Source: Acidobacteriota bacterium
GTDB taxonomy: Bacteria; Acidobacteriota; Vicinamibacteria; Vicinamibacterales; UBA2999
Assembly (NCBI GenBank): GCA_013140775.1
Contig: JABFSA010000070.1
Location: 1-38,837 of the forward strand
Direction: 5' to 3'
Length of the DNA: 38,837 nt
The notes under the pieces are model-generated. The model saw nothing but the letters and a program-made list of their open reading frames with translations. It searched no databases and was not told the DNA's origin. The position numbers were made by a program, and so were the translations under genes. Below, piece by piece: positions 30,356 to 38,837 of this stretch; the first letter of the stretch is position 1; each line of letters opens with the position of its first letter.

Positions 30356-32212
30356 TCAGTTCCGCAGCCAGTCCACCGGCGCCGGCCCGAGCACGTCGAG
30401 CCCGCGCTTCCACACAAACTGCCGCGTCTGCCAGTCGTACACACGTCGATCACCTTCCAGCGCAATCGCATCCGCGAATTCGTCGGTGGGCAGACATCCG
30501 TTGAGAAGGTAGCGCAGCCGGCCACGCGCGTCGGCATCGCCAGCCTCGGCCAGAGGAAGCAGCGCAGCATCATGATCCGCCAGCTGACAGTCTGTGGGAT
30601 GCCGTTCGGCCCCGTCGAGAATCGTGACCCGATAGACCAGATTGGTGGCGCGTTCGAACTCGTACGCATTCGCATACGTCGCGGAATACATGTCGTAGGC
30701 AGACAGCATCGGCCTCGCCTCGACGTGAAAGGACGACATCACGCACTGCTGGACCAGGAGGGTCACTGCAACGGCTGTCTGAAACCACGTGAGGCCGAGC
30801 GGTTCCTGATGTGCGGCGACCACTGGACGATGGGCCGGCCATCGCATGTGCTGCCAGGGAAGGAACGACATCGCGAGGATCCACCACCCCCACCAGAAGA
30901 CGCCCTGGAAGAGCGCGAACCCCGCAAGCAGTGAGAGCGCTGCGATGCCAAGCAGGCTCACGTAGGACGCAGATCGGGAAAACGCTGCGGTGATGACGAC
31001 GGTTTCGACGATGACCGCGACGGCCGACACGAACACGGCGATCGCAGGGGACTCTGTGATACGCGGACCCCATGTGACCAGCGCATCATCGAGATCGCTG
31101 ACCCAGTAGTACTTCACGGTGCCGTTCAGCACCCACGCGAGACCGTTGCCGACCTTTGACCACGCCGCCGCCAGAAAGGTAATTCCCAGCACCAGTCGAG
31201 GAATCCAGATCGCGTAGCCATATCGCTGCGCCGACACGAGAGGTGCAGGCTTCTTCCAGATTCGTCTTGCGAGCGCGTCGATGCTCCAGGCGTCGGACCA
31301 GCGAGCCGCCAGCAGGCACACCATCGTGATCGAGAGCGATGCCACCGCATGCGATGAGGTGTTGAGTGTCAGGACGCATGCCCAGAGGAGGACGCCGCCG
31401 ACGAAGCAGGCGTAGCTGATGGGTGTCAGGGCGCCTGCGATGAAAAGCCCACCGGAACCGATGAGCCACTCATCCAGGTTGGCTGGAATCGCCGGATGTT
31501 CGGCCATCCACCGGACCACCATGCCGTAGAGGCCTCCCGCGGTTTCAATTTCGTACGACTGGATCAGTCTCGTGTCCAACGGCTTGGCGGTGACGTACCA
31601 CAGCACGCAGGAACCAAACACCACGCGAAACACAGCGACGCTATATGGCGTCGCGAGGGGCACCCCGCGTCTGAGGAATGCACCCAGCTGCGTCACGAGG
31701 TCCCGGAGCGCTGTTCCAGGGTTGGAACGAATGCTTTCAAGGGCGACTGACGCGGCCGCCGGAAGGAGCGGTGAACGGATCGTGCTCATGACGAGGAACA
31801 CGGCTCCAACGAGTGCGAAAAGATACGCGATCAGTCTCGACCCGCGAGCCATCCAAGGCGCGACAATCAAACCGCCTCGCCGTGGCGACAGGGGAAGCGA
31901 TCGATCGAGTTGTGCGGTACTGGCGTTGATCCCGTCAACGCGAGCCACGGCCTCGTGTCCGATCAGCGCACGCAGTACGTTCGGCGACGCGGACGGGGGT
32001 GCATAGCCCCAGGTGCCGTCCTCGAGTTCGCTCGGATCTGTCAGTTGAAAGCGTCGTTCGAGCTCAACGCGTTCCGAAGGGGGAATATCTCGCCAGGCGA
32101 CACGGATGATGGGAGAAGGAGAACCAAAAACAACGGGGATCGCCGCCAGAATGGCGAGCGACACGACGAGGCAGGCGATTGCCCGGAGCAGCACCTGCTT
32201 CCACCCTGCCAT
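30356..32212 (-). CDS. HTTM-like (vitamin K-dependent carboxylase-related) membrane protein
   Basis: A 618-residue polytopic inner-membrane protein. An N-terminal helix (about 10-30) is followed by a roughly 100-residue soluble segment with the WRDIPPSERVELERRF stretch and a second helix (about 122-142). From about 180 to 470 lie some eight helices with the HTTM/gamma-carboxylase-like pattern: YSVAVFRVVFGSCVLWYVTA, RLVLGITFLAAAWSKVGNGL, then WVLNGTVKYYWVSDL, then LFQGVFWWGWWILAMSFLPW. The C-terminal 130 residues are soluble (PTDCQLADHDAALLPLAEAG). The family is widespread and mostly uncharacterised in bacteria. ATG at 32212 sits 8 bp behind an extended -10 motif. Start and boundaries are secure; function is not. 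Confidence 0.72.
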   Translation of the reverse strand: MAGWKQVLLRAIACLVVSLAILAAIPVVFGSPSPIIRVAWRDIPPSERVELERRFQLTDPSELEDGTWGYAPPSASPNVLRALIGHEAVARVDGINASTAQLDRSLPLSPRRGGLIVAPWMARGSRLIAYLFALVGAVFLVMSTIRSPLLPAAASVALESIRSNPGTALRDLVTQLGAFLRRGVPLATPYSVAVFRVVFGSCVLWYVTAKPLDTRLIQSYEIETAGGLYGMVVRWMAEHPAIPANLDEWLIGSGGLFIAGALTPISYACFVGGVLLWACVLTLNTSSHAVASLSITMVCLLAARWSDAWSIDALARRIWKKPAPLVSAQRYGYAIWIPRLVLGITFLAAAWSKVGNGLAWVLNGTVKYYWVSDLDDALVTWGPRITESPAIAVFVSAVAVIVETVVITAAFSRSASYVSLLGIAALSLLAGFALFQGVFWWGWWILAMSFLPWQHMRWPAHRPVVAAHQEPLGLTWFQTAVAVTLLVQQCVMSSFHVEARPMLSAYDMYSATYANAYEFERATNLVYRVTILDGAERHPTDCQLADHDAALLPLAEAGDADARGRLRYLLNGCLPTDEFADAIALEGDRRVYDWQTRQFVWKRGLDVLGPAPVDWLRN

Positions 32213-32220
32213 GACCGCTC

Positions 32221-32235
32221 ATCCTATCAACTTTG
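32221..32235 (-). promoter_or_regulatory. extended -10 promoter motif just before the HTTM gene
   Basis: On the minus strand the sequence reads CAAAGTTGATAGGAT, with TG-A-TAGGAT as an extended -10. It differs at one base from the motif before nuoG and lies 8 bp from the ATG, so a leaderless transcript is predicted. The sequence between motif and ATG is also similar in the two copies (GAGCGG and CGGCGGG). Confidence 0.48.
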
Positions 32236-32260
32236 TCGCGAGGCTCAGGAGGTGTCCGCG

Positions 32261-34918
32261 TCAATCGGCGTCGAAGCGCGCGATGGCTGCGTAGTCGCGA
32301 TTGATCTGTACCTGACGCGCAGTTCCCCTTGTCTCGGTCTTCCACTCCGTGATTCGCTCGGTGAGAATCACGGTCTCTTCCCGAACGCGGCCGTCGGTCT
32401 GGGTGATGGAGATCGTCACCGGGAGATCGAAGAGCTGCTCGGTGGTCTGCTCAAAGCGGACGGTCACCGACCCTGGTTCGATCGTCCGCCGGTACTTGAT
32501 CCGCGGAAGATCCGTTCCCTGAATCCATTGATCGAAGAACTGGCCGAGCGCCCGGCCTGACACCGACTCGAAGGTACGGCGCAGCGCCTCGGTGTTGGCC
32601 TTTTGAAACTTCTGTTCGACGTAGAACTGTCGCAGTGCTGCGAAGAACGCCTCGTCTCCGACCAGCCGGCGGAGCATGTGCAACACCGCGGCACCCTTGT
32701 TGTAAACCACCGCGCGGAAGACACGCGGCTGCGACCTGATGTGGCCGAGCCGGTACCCGAGGCTGACCGGGCCTTCGTCGGATTCCGCGATTGCCCAGCG
32801 GTTGAACTGCCGCAGCATGTCGCGAAACACTCGCTCGCCGTGCGCCTGTCGCGCGTAGAGCGCTGCAAAGTACTGCGCGAAGCCCTCGCTGAGCCATTGC
32901 TCGTGGTAGTTGCGCCATCCAACGGCTTGCCCCCACCACTGGTGTGCCAGTTCATGGGAGAGGAAATATTCGGGAAAGCCTGCGAAGGCGGCGGGATCGT
33001 CGCGCCATGTCAGCCGTCCCCCCGGAGGAGGACTGTTCAGGACCGCGAAGAACCCCGGGCTGTGGCCACCTGGCAATTCGTGCTCGACGACCGCAACCGT
33101 GGCCGATCGAAAGGGCGCCTCGCCAAGGGTCTGCGCGTAGAACCGCATGATCGCTTCGAAGTCGCCCAGCAGGTCACGGCCGGCGTTCTGCTGACGCGGG
33201 TTCGCTTCAATCGTCAGGCGCATCGGCCGCAAGCCACCTGGTTCTTTGGGGTCCGTGACGTCGATCGTTGACTCCGCCACACGCACGAAGCGGCTCACCA
33301 CGAAGGCCAGATATCGAAGCGGCTCACGCGCCGTAAAGACAAACGCTCTCCCGTTCGGGAGCGTGATGAGATCGCGCAGCGTCACGTCGGTTTCACGTCT
33401 GGGCTCGCCGCTGGCGACGGCGGAGTATCCGTCCGGAACGGTGATACGGATGGTGGCCGTGGCGAAGTCGGCGTTCGGATTCTGCGGATACCAGAAAGAC
33501 CGGTTGCTCAGAAGCAGGTTCGGCTCGAAGTTCATGAGCGGATCGCTACCAACGCTGACCTCTCCGGTCTGCAGCGTTTCGTCTTCGATTTCCTGCGCGG
33601 TCACGGGTCCTCGGTACGACACGACGAGAGAAATCTCCGAATCCTGGCTGACCTCGACTGGAAGGCTCACGATGACGCTGTTCTGTCCGCGGATACGAAG
33701 ATGCAGCAGACGGCCGTACTCAGGACTCGTGACCGACGTCACCACGAGGTCGTCCGCAAGACGCAGCATGACCGACGAGATCGATGCCGTCTGCACACGG
33801 AGCCGCAGTCGCACCCGGCCGTCGATGTTCCGCAGGAGCGGCAACACCGTCGCGTCGATGCTGTAGTCGAGCATGTCGTAGTCCCGGCGCTCGTCGTCGT
33901 TGTCGATCGCGCTCAACGCGGCGATCCGCTGAGGAGATGGATACAACGCGATGGTCCGTTGGCGTTCGCGCTCGAAGAGCGTGACGTCCTCGGCCTGCGA
34001 CAGCGATCGCAAGTACGTGAGCTCGCCATACCGTCTCGTACGGACCTCCGCCAGGAAGTCCTCTGGCTGGGGAAGGAGATACCACGGCTCGTCGCTCAAT
34101 CCGCTCAAGTCCAGGCTGAACGACTTGGGACTGTCGCGTTCGAACAGTTCCTGTGCGCGTCGCAGCTGTCGGGGGTCGGGCGGCGCCGGCGTGAGGCGAT
34201 CGGTCGTGACGCGCTGTTCGTACTGCGAAGGATGCAGCCGGATGAACGCCGCGTCGAACTGAGTATCGAGCGAGCTGTCCCCGGCAAAGATACGAAGCTG
34301 ACCCTGTTCGCTCGCCGGGCCCGGCGTGAAGCGCATGACACCTCGTCCGAAGAGCACGAGTCCGGCCACGCCTGCATCGGACTCGACGAGATACACATGC
34401 CCTTCCTCCAACGTCAGGAGAAGATCGACGGCCGTAATGGTCACGTTCCGGGCCGCGAGCCGCATCGACGAGTTCAGTCGCAGCCGATACAGGCCCTCGA
34501 CGCTCGTCACCCCCTGTGCTCCGGTGATTCTCCACGCGCTGCTATCGCTCCCGACTGGTCGCCGCACGTCGAGGAGCGTCGTCAGAATGCGTGCGCGACC
34601 GGCTGACTCGACGAACATTTCGACGACCAGGCGATAGCCGGTTCCTGGAGCTGCGCCATCGAGCGGAGACCGCTCGCGTTCATTGACAATGGCGCGGACG
34701 ACGTCGGGCCGAAAGAGATCCGCGGTGAACTGTTCGATCTGTTCGGGTGGAGTGTTGTTGTCCGTCAGCGGTGCGAATCCATCGGAATCGCCCGTCCTGA
34801 GTAATTCCTCGAGTCGCGTGAGCAGCAGCTGAACGCCATCTGTACCTGGAACCGTCTGTGCGGCAGCGGTCGGCGCGGCGATCGTCAGCGCACAGAGCAG
34901 AACGAGCCAGACTGGCAT
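32261..34918 (-). CDS. exported M1-family metallopeptidase with atypical GAMEN region
   Basis: An 885-residue protein with a signal peptide (MPVWLVLLCALTIAAPTAAAQ). The N-terminal half (about 25-530) is a large beta-rich region without a known catalytic motif, possibly a sensor or substrate-holding part. The M1 peptidase part starts near 390. The zinc site is complete: HELAHQWW (two zinc His and the catalytic Glu), followed 18 residues on by the zinc-binding Glu in LSEGFAQYF. The VVYNKGAAVLHMLRRLVG segment matches the family helix near the catalytic Tyr. The GXMEN exopeptidase motif, expected about 40 residues before HELAH, is replaced by VVEHELPGGHSPGFF. Homologues with such changes may not be true aminopeptidases. 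Periplasmic or surface location. Confidence 0.88.
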   Translation of the reverse strand: MPVWLVLLCALTIAAPTAAAQTVPGTDGVQLLLTRLEELLRTGDSDGFAPLTDNNTPPEQIEQFTADLFRPDVVRAIVNERERSPLDGAAPGTGYRLVVEMFVESAGRARILTTLLDVRRPVGSDSSAWRITGAQGVTSVEGLYRLRLNSSMRLAARNVTITAVDLLLTLEEGHVYLVESDAGVAGLVLFGRGVMRFTPGPASEQGQLRIFAGDSSLDTQFDAAFIRLHPSQYEQRVTTDRLTPAPPDPRQLRRAQELFERDSPKSFSLDLSGLSDEPWYLLPQPEDFLAEVRTRRYGELTYLRSLSQAEDVTLFERERQRTIALYPSPQRIAALSAIDNDDERRDYDMLDYSIDATVLPLLRNIDGRVRLRLRVQTASISSVMLRLADDLVVTSVTSPEYGRLLHLRIRGQNSVIVSLPVEVSQDSEISLVVSYRGPVTAQEIEDETLQTGEVSVGSDPLMNFEPNLLLSNRSFWYPQNPNADFATATIRITVPDGYSAVASGEPRRETDVTLRDLITLPNGRAFVFTAREPLRYLAFVVSRFVRVAESTIDVTDPKEPGGLRPMRLTIEANPRQQNAGRDLLGDFEAIMRFYAQTLGEAPFRSATVAVVEHELPGGHSPGFFAVLNSPPPGGRLTWRDDPAAFAGFPEYFLSHELAHQWWGQAVGWRNYHEQWLSEGFAQYFAALYARQAHGERVFRDMLRQFNRWAIAESDEGPVSLGYRLGHIRSQPRVFRAVVYNKGAAVLHMLRRLVGDEAFFAALRQFYVEQKFQKANTEALRRTFESVSGRALGQFFDQWIQGTDLPRIKYRRTIEPGSVTVRFEQTTEQLFDLPVTISITQTDGRVREETVILTERITEWKTETRGTARQVQINRDYAAIARFDAD

Positions 34919-34964
34919 GCGGGGAGACCCCGCCTGATGCTATCGCAACCAGATGACGTTGGGA

Positions 34965-36941
34965 TCAGCGCGAAAGGCGGAGCAAGACGTCGCTTCCCTG
35001 ACGGAACACCTCGACAGCTCCAGCGTCGCGGAGGATTGCGGAAGTCGCTTCGCCTTCGCCATTTCGGTACGCGGATTCATGCACGATGGCGTGGGTCGCT
35101 CCGCTCGAGCGAATCGCGTCGAGGGACACCTCGGGATGCCGCGGAATCTCGGACAACGCCGTGATCAGGAGTCCGTAATAGGGCGGAAAGAATCCGCTGT
35201 AGCCGTTGATCAGCGGTCGCCAGTGAATCGTGGAGTAGTACACGGCCCGAACGTCATAGTCGGGCTGGCCGAGCGGCAGTTCCACGAGAACGCTGTCCTC
35301 CGGCTGCCTGCCGAGCACCCGGTAGACATCGGATGCCTCTCGAGGGGGATAGATCCGGGCCTCCGGCGTGACCAGATCGCGGATCGGCGCCATGCCGTTC
35401 AGCGTGAAAGGCACCGACGTCGATTCAAGGAGGAACAGCACACAGGCAACGGCAAGCACCGCCGTTCCGCCACGGAACCGCGCAATGAGGTGTGCGCCAT
35501 ATCCGGCCAGCACCGCGAGCATCAGGGCGACGAGCATGGCGAAACGGGCGGGCACCCGGAGGCCGTCGAATGCGGGCACGTAGTCATACAGCAATCGATA
35601 GGTCGAGAGGATTTCGAGCGGCCGGCCGAATGCCCGCGGCGAGGGACCGAGCGAGACCCACATCACGAGGACGATGCCAACCACCCAGAAGCCGCGTTCG
35701 CGCATGAACACGACGAACCGCGTTCTGGCGGCCGGCGACAGGATGAGCAGCAGCCCGAGCGCAATGCCGCTGCGAAGAATCATCTGGTTGATGTTGGTGA
35801 TTCTCAGTTCGAACAGCCCGGCGTCCAGGGTGACTCGGCGGAATGCCACCGCTGCAAGAGCGCCAAGTGCGTGGCTCACCGCCAGGAACGCCAGGAACCA
35901 GGCGAGCCATCGCCTCCATCCGCGTTCGAGGGACGTGGGTGTGGTCGCACATCGCACGGCGAAGGCGACCAACCCGATGAAAGCCAGAAGCGTGGGAATC
36001 GCGCCAGGAAAAAGCTCGCCCTCCGGCTTGCGAAACATCTGAAGGATGCTGCCCCACACGCGTTGCGCACTGAAGGCCGTCGCGTATGAGTACACGTCGG
36101 CTGAGTACAGCTCGACTTCGGCGATCGGACGGGACGCTCGCGCAGTTTCCCGCAACGCGGCGTAGGGCAACAGGAACGGAACAACCAGCGCTGCCACAAC
36201 CGCGCCCGCTGCGACAAGATCCCGCCACATCCGCAGGTCACGCCACAATCGACGGCTCGCGATCTCCCACACAGCGAACGCCACGACCAACGGTGAGAAG
36301 AACAGCAGGTAATAACCCGACGACAGGCATTGCAGGACAAGCGCGATCGCTGCACCCGCGAGCGGGAGACGACGGCGGGTGACAAAGTACCGGCGCAAGC
36401 CGTACAACGTGAACGGCATCCACTGTGACGACAGGACGTGAAGGTGGCCCGATTGCGGCACTCGGTACGGCGCGAACGCGAAGAGAAGTCCTCCGACGAA
36501 GCCAGCCACCGCGCTGCCCGTGAGCTCGCGAACGAGCAGATACATCCCCAGCCCCGACAATACCCACGTGGAGAGAAACAGGACGTTGTAGGCAAGGATC
36601 GGGTTCCCCGTGATCGCATACACGGGAAGGATCTGTATCGCCTGCGCCATGAAGTGTTCCGAGTACGCAAGCGTGAGCGGCGTCGGGTAAAAGATGTTCG
36701 CGTCGAAGAAGGTGGCGATGCGGGCCACGTCGCCGCCAAGGATTCGAAGCAGCTGTTCGCAGTCCCAGGCCAGGACCCACAGGACGAGGACCGGATCGCC
36801 GAGGTCCCACGGAATATCGCGGGCGAGGCCGCGCGTCAGCGGCCATGTCGCGGCGATGGCGATCAGGAAATAGGCAATGAAGGCCAGGCCGGCCTTGGAT
36901 ATCGATCCTGGGATCCGGGCAACGTGCGCCGGGCTATCCAC
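34965..36941 (-). CDS. multi-pass membrane protein, GT-C glycosyltransferase-like
   Basis: A 658-residue inner-membrane protein with about 11-12 helices up to residue 500 and a soluble C-terminal domain (about 510-655). The first helix (GLAFIAYFLIAIAATWPLTR) is followed by a periplasmic loop holding DIPWDLGDPVLVLWVLAWDC and IFYPTPLTLAYSEHFM. Acidic residues in this first loop are typical of GT-C enzymes, which use polyprenyl-phosphate sugars (PMT, ArnT and related). The C-terminal part (EDSVLVELPLGQPDYDVRAV, YYSTIHWRPLINGYSGFFPP) looks like the periplasmic domain of uncharacterised acidobacterial and deltaproteobacterial homologues. The start is GTG at 36941. I am confident of the membrane topology, less of the enzyme class. 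Confidence 0.65.
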   Translation of the reverse strand: MDSPAHVARIPGSISKAGLAFIAYFLIAIAATWPLTRGLARDIPWDLGDPVLVLWVLAWDCEQLLRILGGDVARIATFFDANIFYPTPLTLAYSEHFMAQAIQILPVYAITGNPILAYNVLFLSTWVLSGLGMYLLVRELTGSAVAGFVGGLLFAFAPYRVPQSGHLHVLSSQWMPFTLYGLRRYFVTRRRLPLAGAAIALVLQCLSSGYYLLFFSPLVVAFAVWEIASRRLWRDLRMWRDLVAAGAVVAALVVPFLLPYAALRETARASRPIAEVELYSADVYSYATAFSAQRVWGSILQMFRKPEGELFPGAIPTLLAFIGLVAFAVRCATTPTSLERGWRRWLAWFLAFLAVSHALGALAAVAFRRVTLDAGLFELRITNINQMILRSGIALGLLLILSPAARTRFVVFMRERGFWVVGIVLVMWVSLGPSPRAFGRPLEILSTYRLLYDYVPAFDGLRVPARFAMLVALMLAVLAGYGAHLIARFRGGTAVLAVACVLFLLESTSVPFTLNGMAPIRDLVTPEARIYPPREASDVYRVLGRQPEDSVLVELPLGQPDYDVRAVYYSTIHWRPLINGYSGFFPPYYGLLITALSEIPRHPEVSLDAIRSSGATHAIVHESAYRNGEGEATSAILRDAGAVEVFRQGSDVLLRLSR

Positions 36942-36968
36942 GGCGGTCGGGTCTCACGGCCACGGCTG

Positions 36969-38207
36969 TCAGCCAGCGTGCGCCAGGTAGTCTCGCGTGA
37001 AAGCGCCGATATCGGCGTAGATCGTCGCCAGCTCGCTGGGGTCGGCTAGAAATACGACGCGGAAGGACCCCATCGAGGCGGGCATCCCGAAGCCGGATCC
37101 GTAAACACAGAGAATCCCGGTTGCACGCAAGAGTGCAAGCACGTAGTCCTCATCCGTGCGGCCTGGCGGCAGGGTCACCATCGGCATTGCGTAGAACGCG
37201 GCTTTGGGCGCGATGCAGCGCATCCCGGGAATCGCGTTCAGCGATTCGGTCGTGATACGCGCACGCTCTGCCAGGTCTTTTCGGAACGCGACCTGGTGCG
37301 ATCGATCGCCGGTCAGCGCGGCTGTCACGGCGTACTGCATGGGCCCGGGGCTGCACAGCCGGCCGTCGGCGAGCTTCTGCGCGGCGGCGAGCACCCCGTT
37401 CAGGCGTGGCGTCTGGCCGACGACCATCCATCCGGTTCGCCAACCAGGAGCAAGAAACGCCTTGGACAGGCTGGAGAACGAAATGATGGCGGCGTTCGGA
37501 TCGAGTGTTCCAAGCGGCGGCACGGGACCTTCGAATCCCAGGTCCCCGTACACCTCGTCGGCGAGGATCGTCAACCCGAACTCCTCGGCGAGATCGATCA
37601 GCGCCCGGCGGACTGACGCCGGGTAGACCGCTCCTGTCGGATTGTTGGGGTCGATGACGACGATGGCCTTGGTCCGGGAGGTGATCAGGGAGCGCAGGTG
37701 CGCGAGGTCAGGGAGCCAGTCGTTTGCCGGGTCGGTCCGGTAATAGATCGGCCGGGCGTCGATCTTGGCCAGCACCGCCGTATACAAGGGGTACGTCGGC
37801 GTCGGCACCAGCACCTCATCCCCGTCGTCCACGAGAGAGTTGATGGCCAGCTCGATGCCCTCGCCGGTGCCGGTGGTAATCAGGACGCGATCGGGGCTGA
37901 CAGAGACGCCGCGGGCTGTATAGTCGGCGGCGACTGCTTCGCGTGCCTCGAGGATGCCCGCGGACGGCAAATACCCGTTCTGGCCATCGCGCATGGCACG
38001 CTCAGCAGCCTCGATGAGGTGCGGTGGCGGCTGGTATCCAAAGGCCACCGGATCGCCGATATTCAAGTATCGGACGCGCATTCCGAGCGCCTCGACGGCC
38101 CTGGCCTCCGAGACGATATTGCGAATCGCGTAGGAAAACCGGCCAACCCTTTTCGCGACCGGAATCGGACCAAGCATCTTAGACGTCGATATCGGCATCT
38201 TTTGCAC
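36969..38207 (-). CDS. PLP-dependent class I/II aminotransferase (AlaA-like)
   Basis: Aminotransferase of the alanine/aspartate type, 412 residues. Fold type I landmarks are GEGIELAINSLVDDGDEVLV (phosphate-binding region), PTPTYPLYTAVL, VIDPNNPTGAVYP, ILADEVYGDLGFEG, FSSLSKAFLAPGWRTGWMVV with the PLP lysine in SLSK, and the C-terminal arginine region GSFRVVFLADPSEL. The N-terminal part (IRNIVSEARAVEALGMRVRYLNIGDPVAFG) is typical of AlaA/YfbQ-type alanine transaminases. The annotated start is GTG at 38207. ATG at 38198 or 38177 are alternatives, with no decisive ribosome site. It may close an operon with the GT-C-like gene downstream, 27 bp away. Confidence 0.9.
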   Translation of the reverse strand: MQKMPISTSKMLGPIPVAKRVGRFSYAIRNIVSEARAVEALGMRVRYLNIGDPVAFGYQPPPHLIEAAERAMRDGQNGYLPSAGILEAREAVAADYTARGVSVSPDRVLITTGTGEGIELAINSLVDDGDEVLVPTPTYPLYTAVLAKIDARPIYYRTDPANDWLPDLAHLRSLITSRTKAIVVIDPNNPTGAVYPASVRRALIDLAEEFGLTILADEVYGDLGFEGPVPPLGTLDPNAAIISFSSLSKAFLAPGWRTGWMVVGQTPRLNGVLAAAQKLADGRLCSPGPMQYAVTAALTGDRSHQVAFRKDLAERARITTESLNAIPGMRCIAPKAAFYAMPMVTLPPGRTDEDYVLALLRATGILCVYGSGFGMPASMGSFRVVFLADPSELATIYADIGAFTRDYLAHAG

Positions 38208-38343
38208 CCATCTTACACGGCACGCCTCAGGGGATTGCGGGACTCCGGGTGTTTAGATGGAAACGCTGTCGGAGACGCAAGAATTACATGGTCATTCACG
38301 GGCGCAAGGTGACGCACGTGGCAATAAGGCGTATAAACCATTG

Positions 38344-38349
38344 TATAGT
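38344..38349 (+). promoter_or_regulatory. possible -10 element for the VWFA gene
   Basis: TATAGT preceded directly by TTG, 34 bp before the GTG start, in an AT-rich patch. No good -35 is seen at 17 bp. The rest of the 176-bp gap between the divergent aminotransferase and VWFA genes (38208-38383) shows no gene or RNA. Confidence 0.3.
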
Positions 38350-38383
38350 AACGATCTACAGAGATGGCAGGGGTTTTGAAGCA

Positions 38384-38837
38384 GTGAGGGGCGTGCTCGG
38401 TATTACGGCAGCCCCCCTCGTGATAGCGACCATGGTCGCCTGGGCATCCGGCGTTGCGCTGGCCCAGGAACCACCGGTTCTCGAGCGCCCGACAATCACG
38501 TTCAAGTCTGGCGTTGAAGTGGTCACGGTCACGGCAGCCGTCCGGGATAGGCGCGGTCGAGTGGTCCGCGACCTGACTCGGGCGGATTTTCAGGTCGTTG
38601 ACTCAGGGGCTGTCCGCGAAATCCGTGACTTCCATTCCGGTGACGCGCCCATCAGCCTGGCCATTGTTCTGGACGTCAGTGGAAGCATGGCCGTCGGTGG
38701 CAACATGGACCGGGCCCGTCAGGCTGTGGCGCTCGCTGTCACTGCCCTGAATGGGGAGCAGGACGAAGCGGCACTCTTCACGTTCGACGCCAAGCTTCGG
38801 GAAGTCGTTGGATTTACCAGGGACGTTGATCAGATTC
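38384..38837 (+). CDS. secreted VWFA-domain protein, N-terminal part (cut by window end)
   Basis: The frame opens at GTG 38384 and runs off the window. Residues 1-28 form a signal peptide (VIATMVAWASGVALAQ, cleavage after ALA). A beta-rich segment follows: PTITFKSGVEVVTVTAAVRD, DLTRADFQVVDSGAVREIRD. Next comes the start of a von Willebrand A domain with an intact MIDAS motif, LAIVLDVSGSMAVGG (DxSxS), then DRARQAVALAVTALNGEQD and AALFTFDAKLREVVGF. This order of signal peptide, short beta domain and VWFA is the pattern of the large VWFA-related families of Acidobacteria. It probably works in the periplasm or on the surface as an adhesion or scaffold protein. About 151 residues are visible. Confidence 0.85.
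   Translation, partial: MRGVLGITAAPLVIATMVAWASGVALAQEPPVLERPTITFKSGVEVVTVTAAVRDRRGRVVRDLTRADFQVVDSGAVREIRDFHSGDAPISLAIVLDVSGSMAVGGNMDRARQAVALAVTALNGEQDEAALFTFDAKLREVVGFTRDVDQI

Overview
The window looks like chromosomal DNA of a high-GC, Gram-negative-type bacterium. The best guess is an acidobacterium of the Vicinamibacteria/Luteitalea kind. The grounds are the secreted VWFA-type protein at the right edge, the PEGA pseudokinase, the TonB_C/TPR secreted proteins and the general family mix. The taxonomic call is inference. I saw no rRNA, tRNA, insertion sequence, prophage or CRISPR array.

Layout. Positions 1-1841 are the end of an ATP synthase operon (atpD partial, atpC). Positions 1879-3981 encode a Wzm/Wzt-type ABC exporter for surface polysaccharide. 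On the other strand, 3953-7027 carries a PEGA pseudokinase followed by a secreted TPR/TonB_C protein. A 327-bp control region leads to a small orphan gene, then a heptose-1-phosphate adenylyltransferase, then a tight mfd-surA-nusG paralogue-dusB run (8237-14358) with stop/start overlaps.

Positions 14394-21215 form a regulatory block and are the most interesting part. On the minus strand a sigma-54 response regulator is coupled by TAATG to a long disordered protein built of DRKPF repeats, which is coupled by ATGA to a Dabb protein. Divergently, a BldC/excisionase-like HTH gene overlaps (GTGA) an 81-residue protein that looks like the phospho-accepting helical hairpin of a histidine kinase and nothing else. 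A 345-bp region full of inverted repeats and ending in a good -24/-12 promoter drives a FliA/WhiG-type sigma factor. That gene's tail overlaps a convergent hybrid histidine kinase by 175 bp. The parts suggest a sigma-54 to sigma-28-type cascade with its own signalling proteins; its output is not visible here.

Positions 21252-38207 hold a GAF-GAF-PP2C phosphatase divergent from fabZ, a repeat element with long inverted ends, envelope proteins (YaiO-like TPR/barrel protein, GAF membrane protein, porin), an isolated nuoG-ccdA pair, a FkbM-like methyltransferase, an HTTM-like membrane protein, an M1-type metallopeptidase with an unusual substrate motif, a GT-C-like membrane protein and an AlaA-like aminotransferase. 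The window ends inside a secreted VWFA protein. nuoG and the HTTM gene share an almost identical start-proximal promoter motif that predicts leaderless transcripts.
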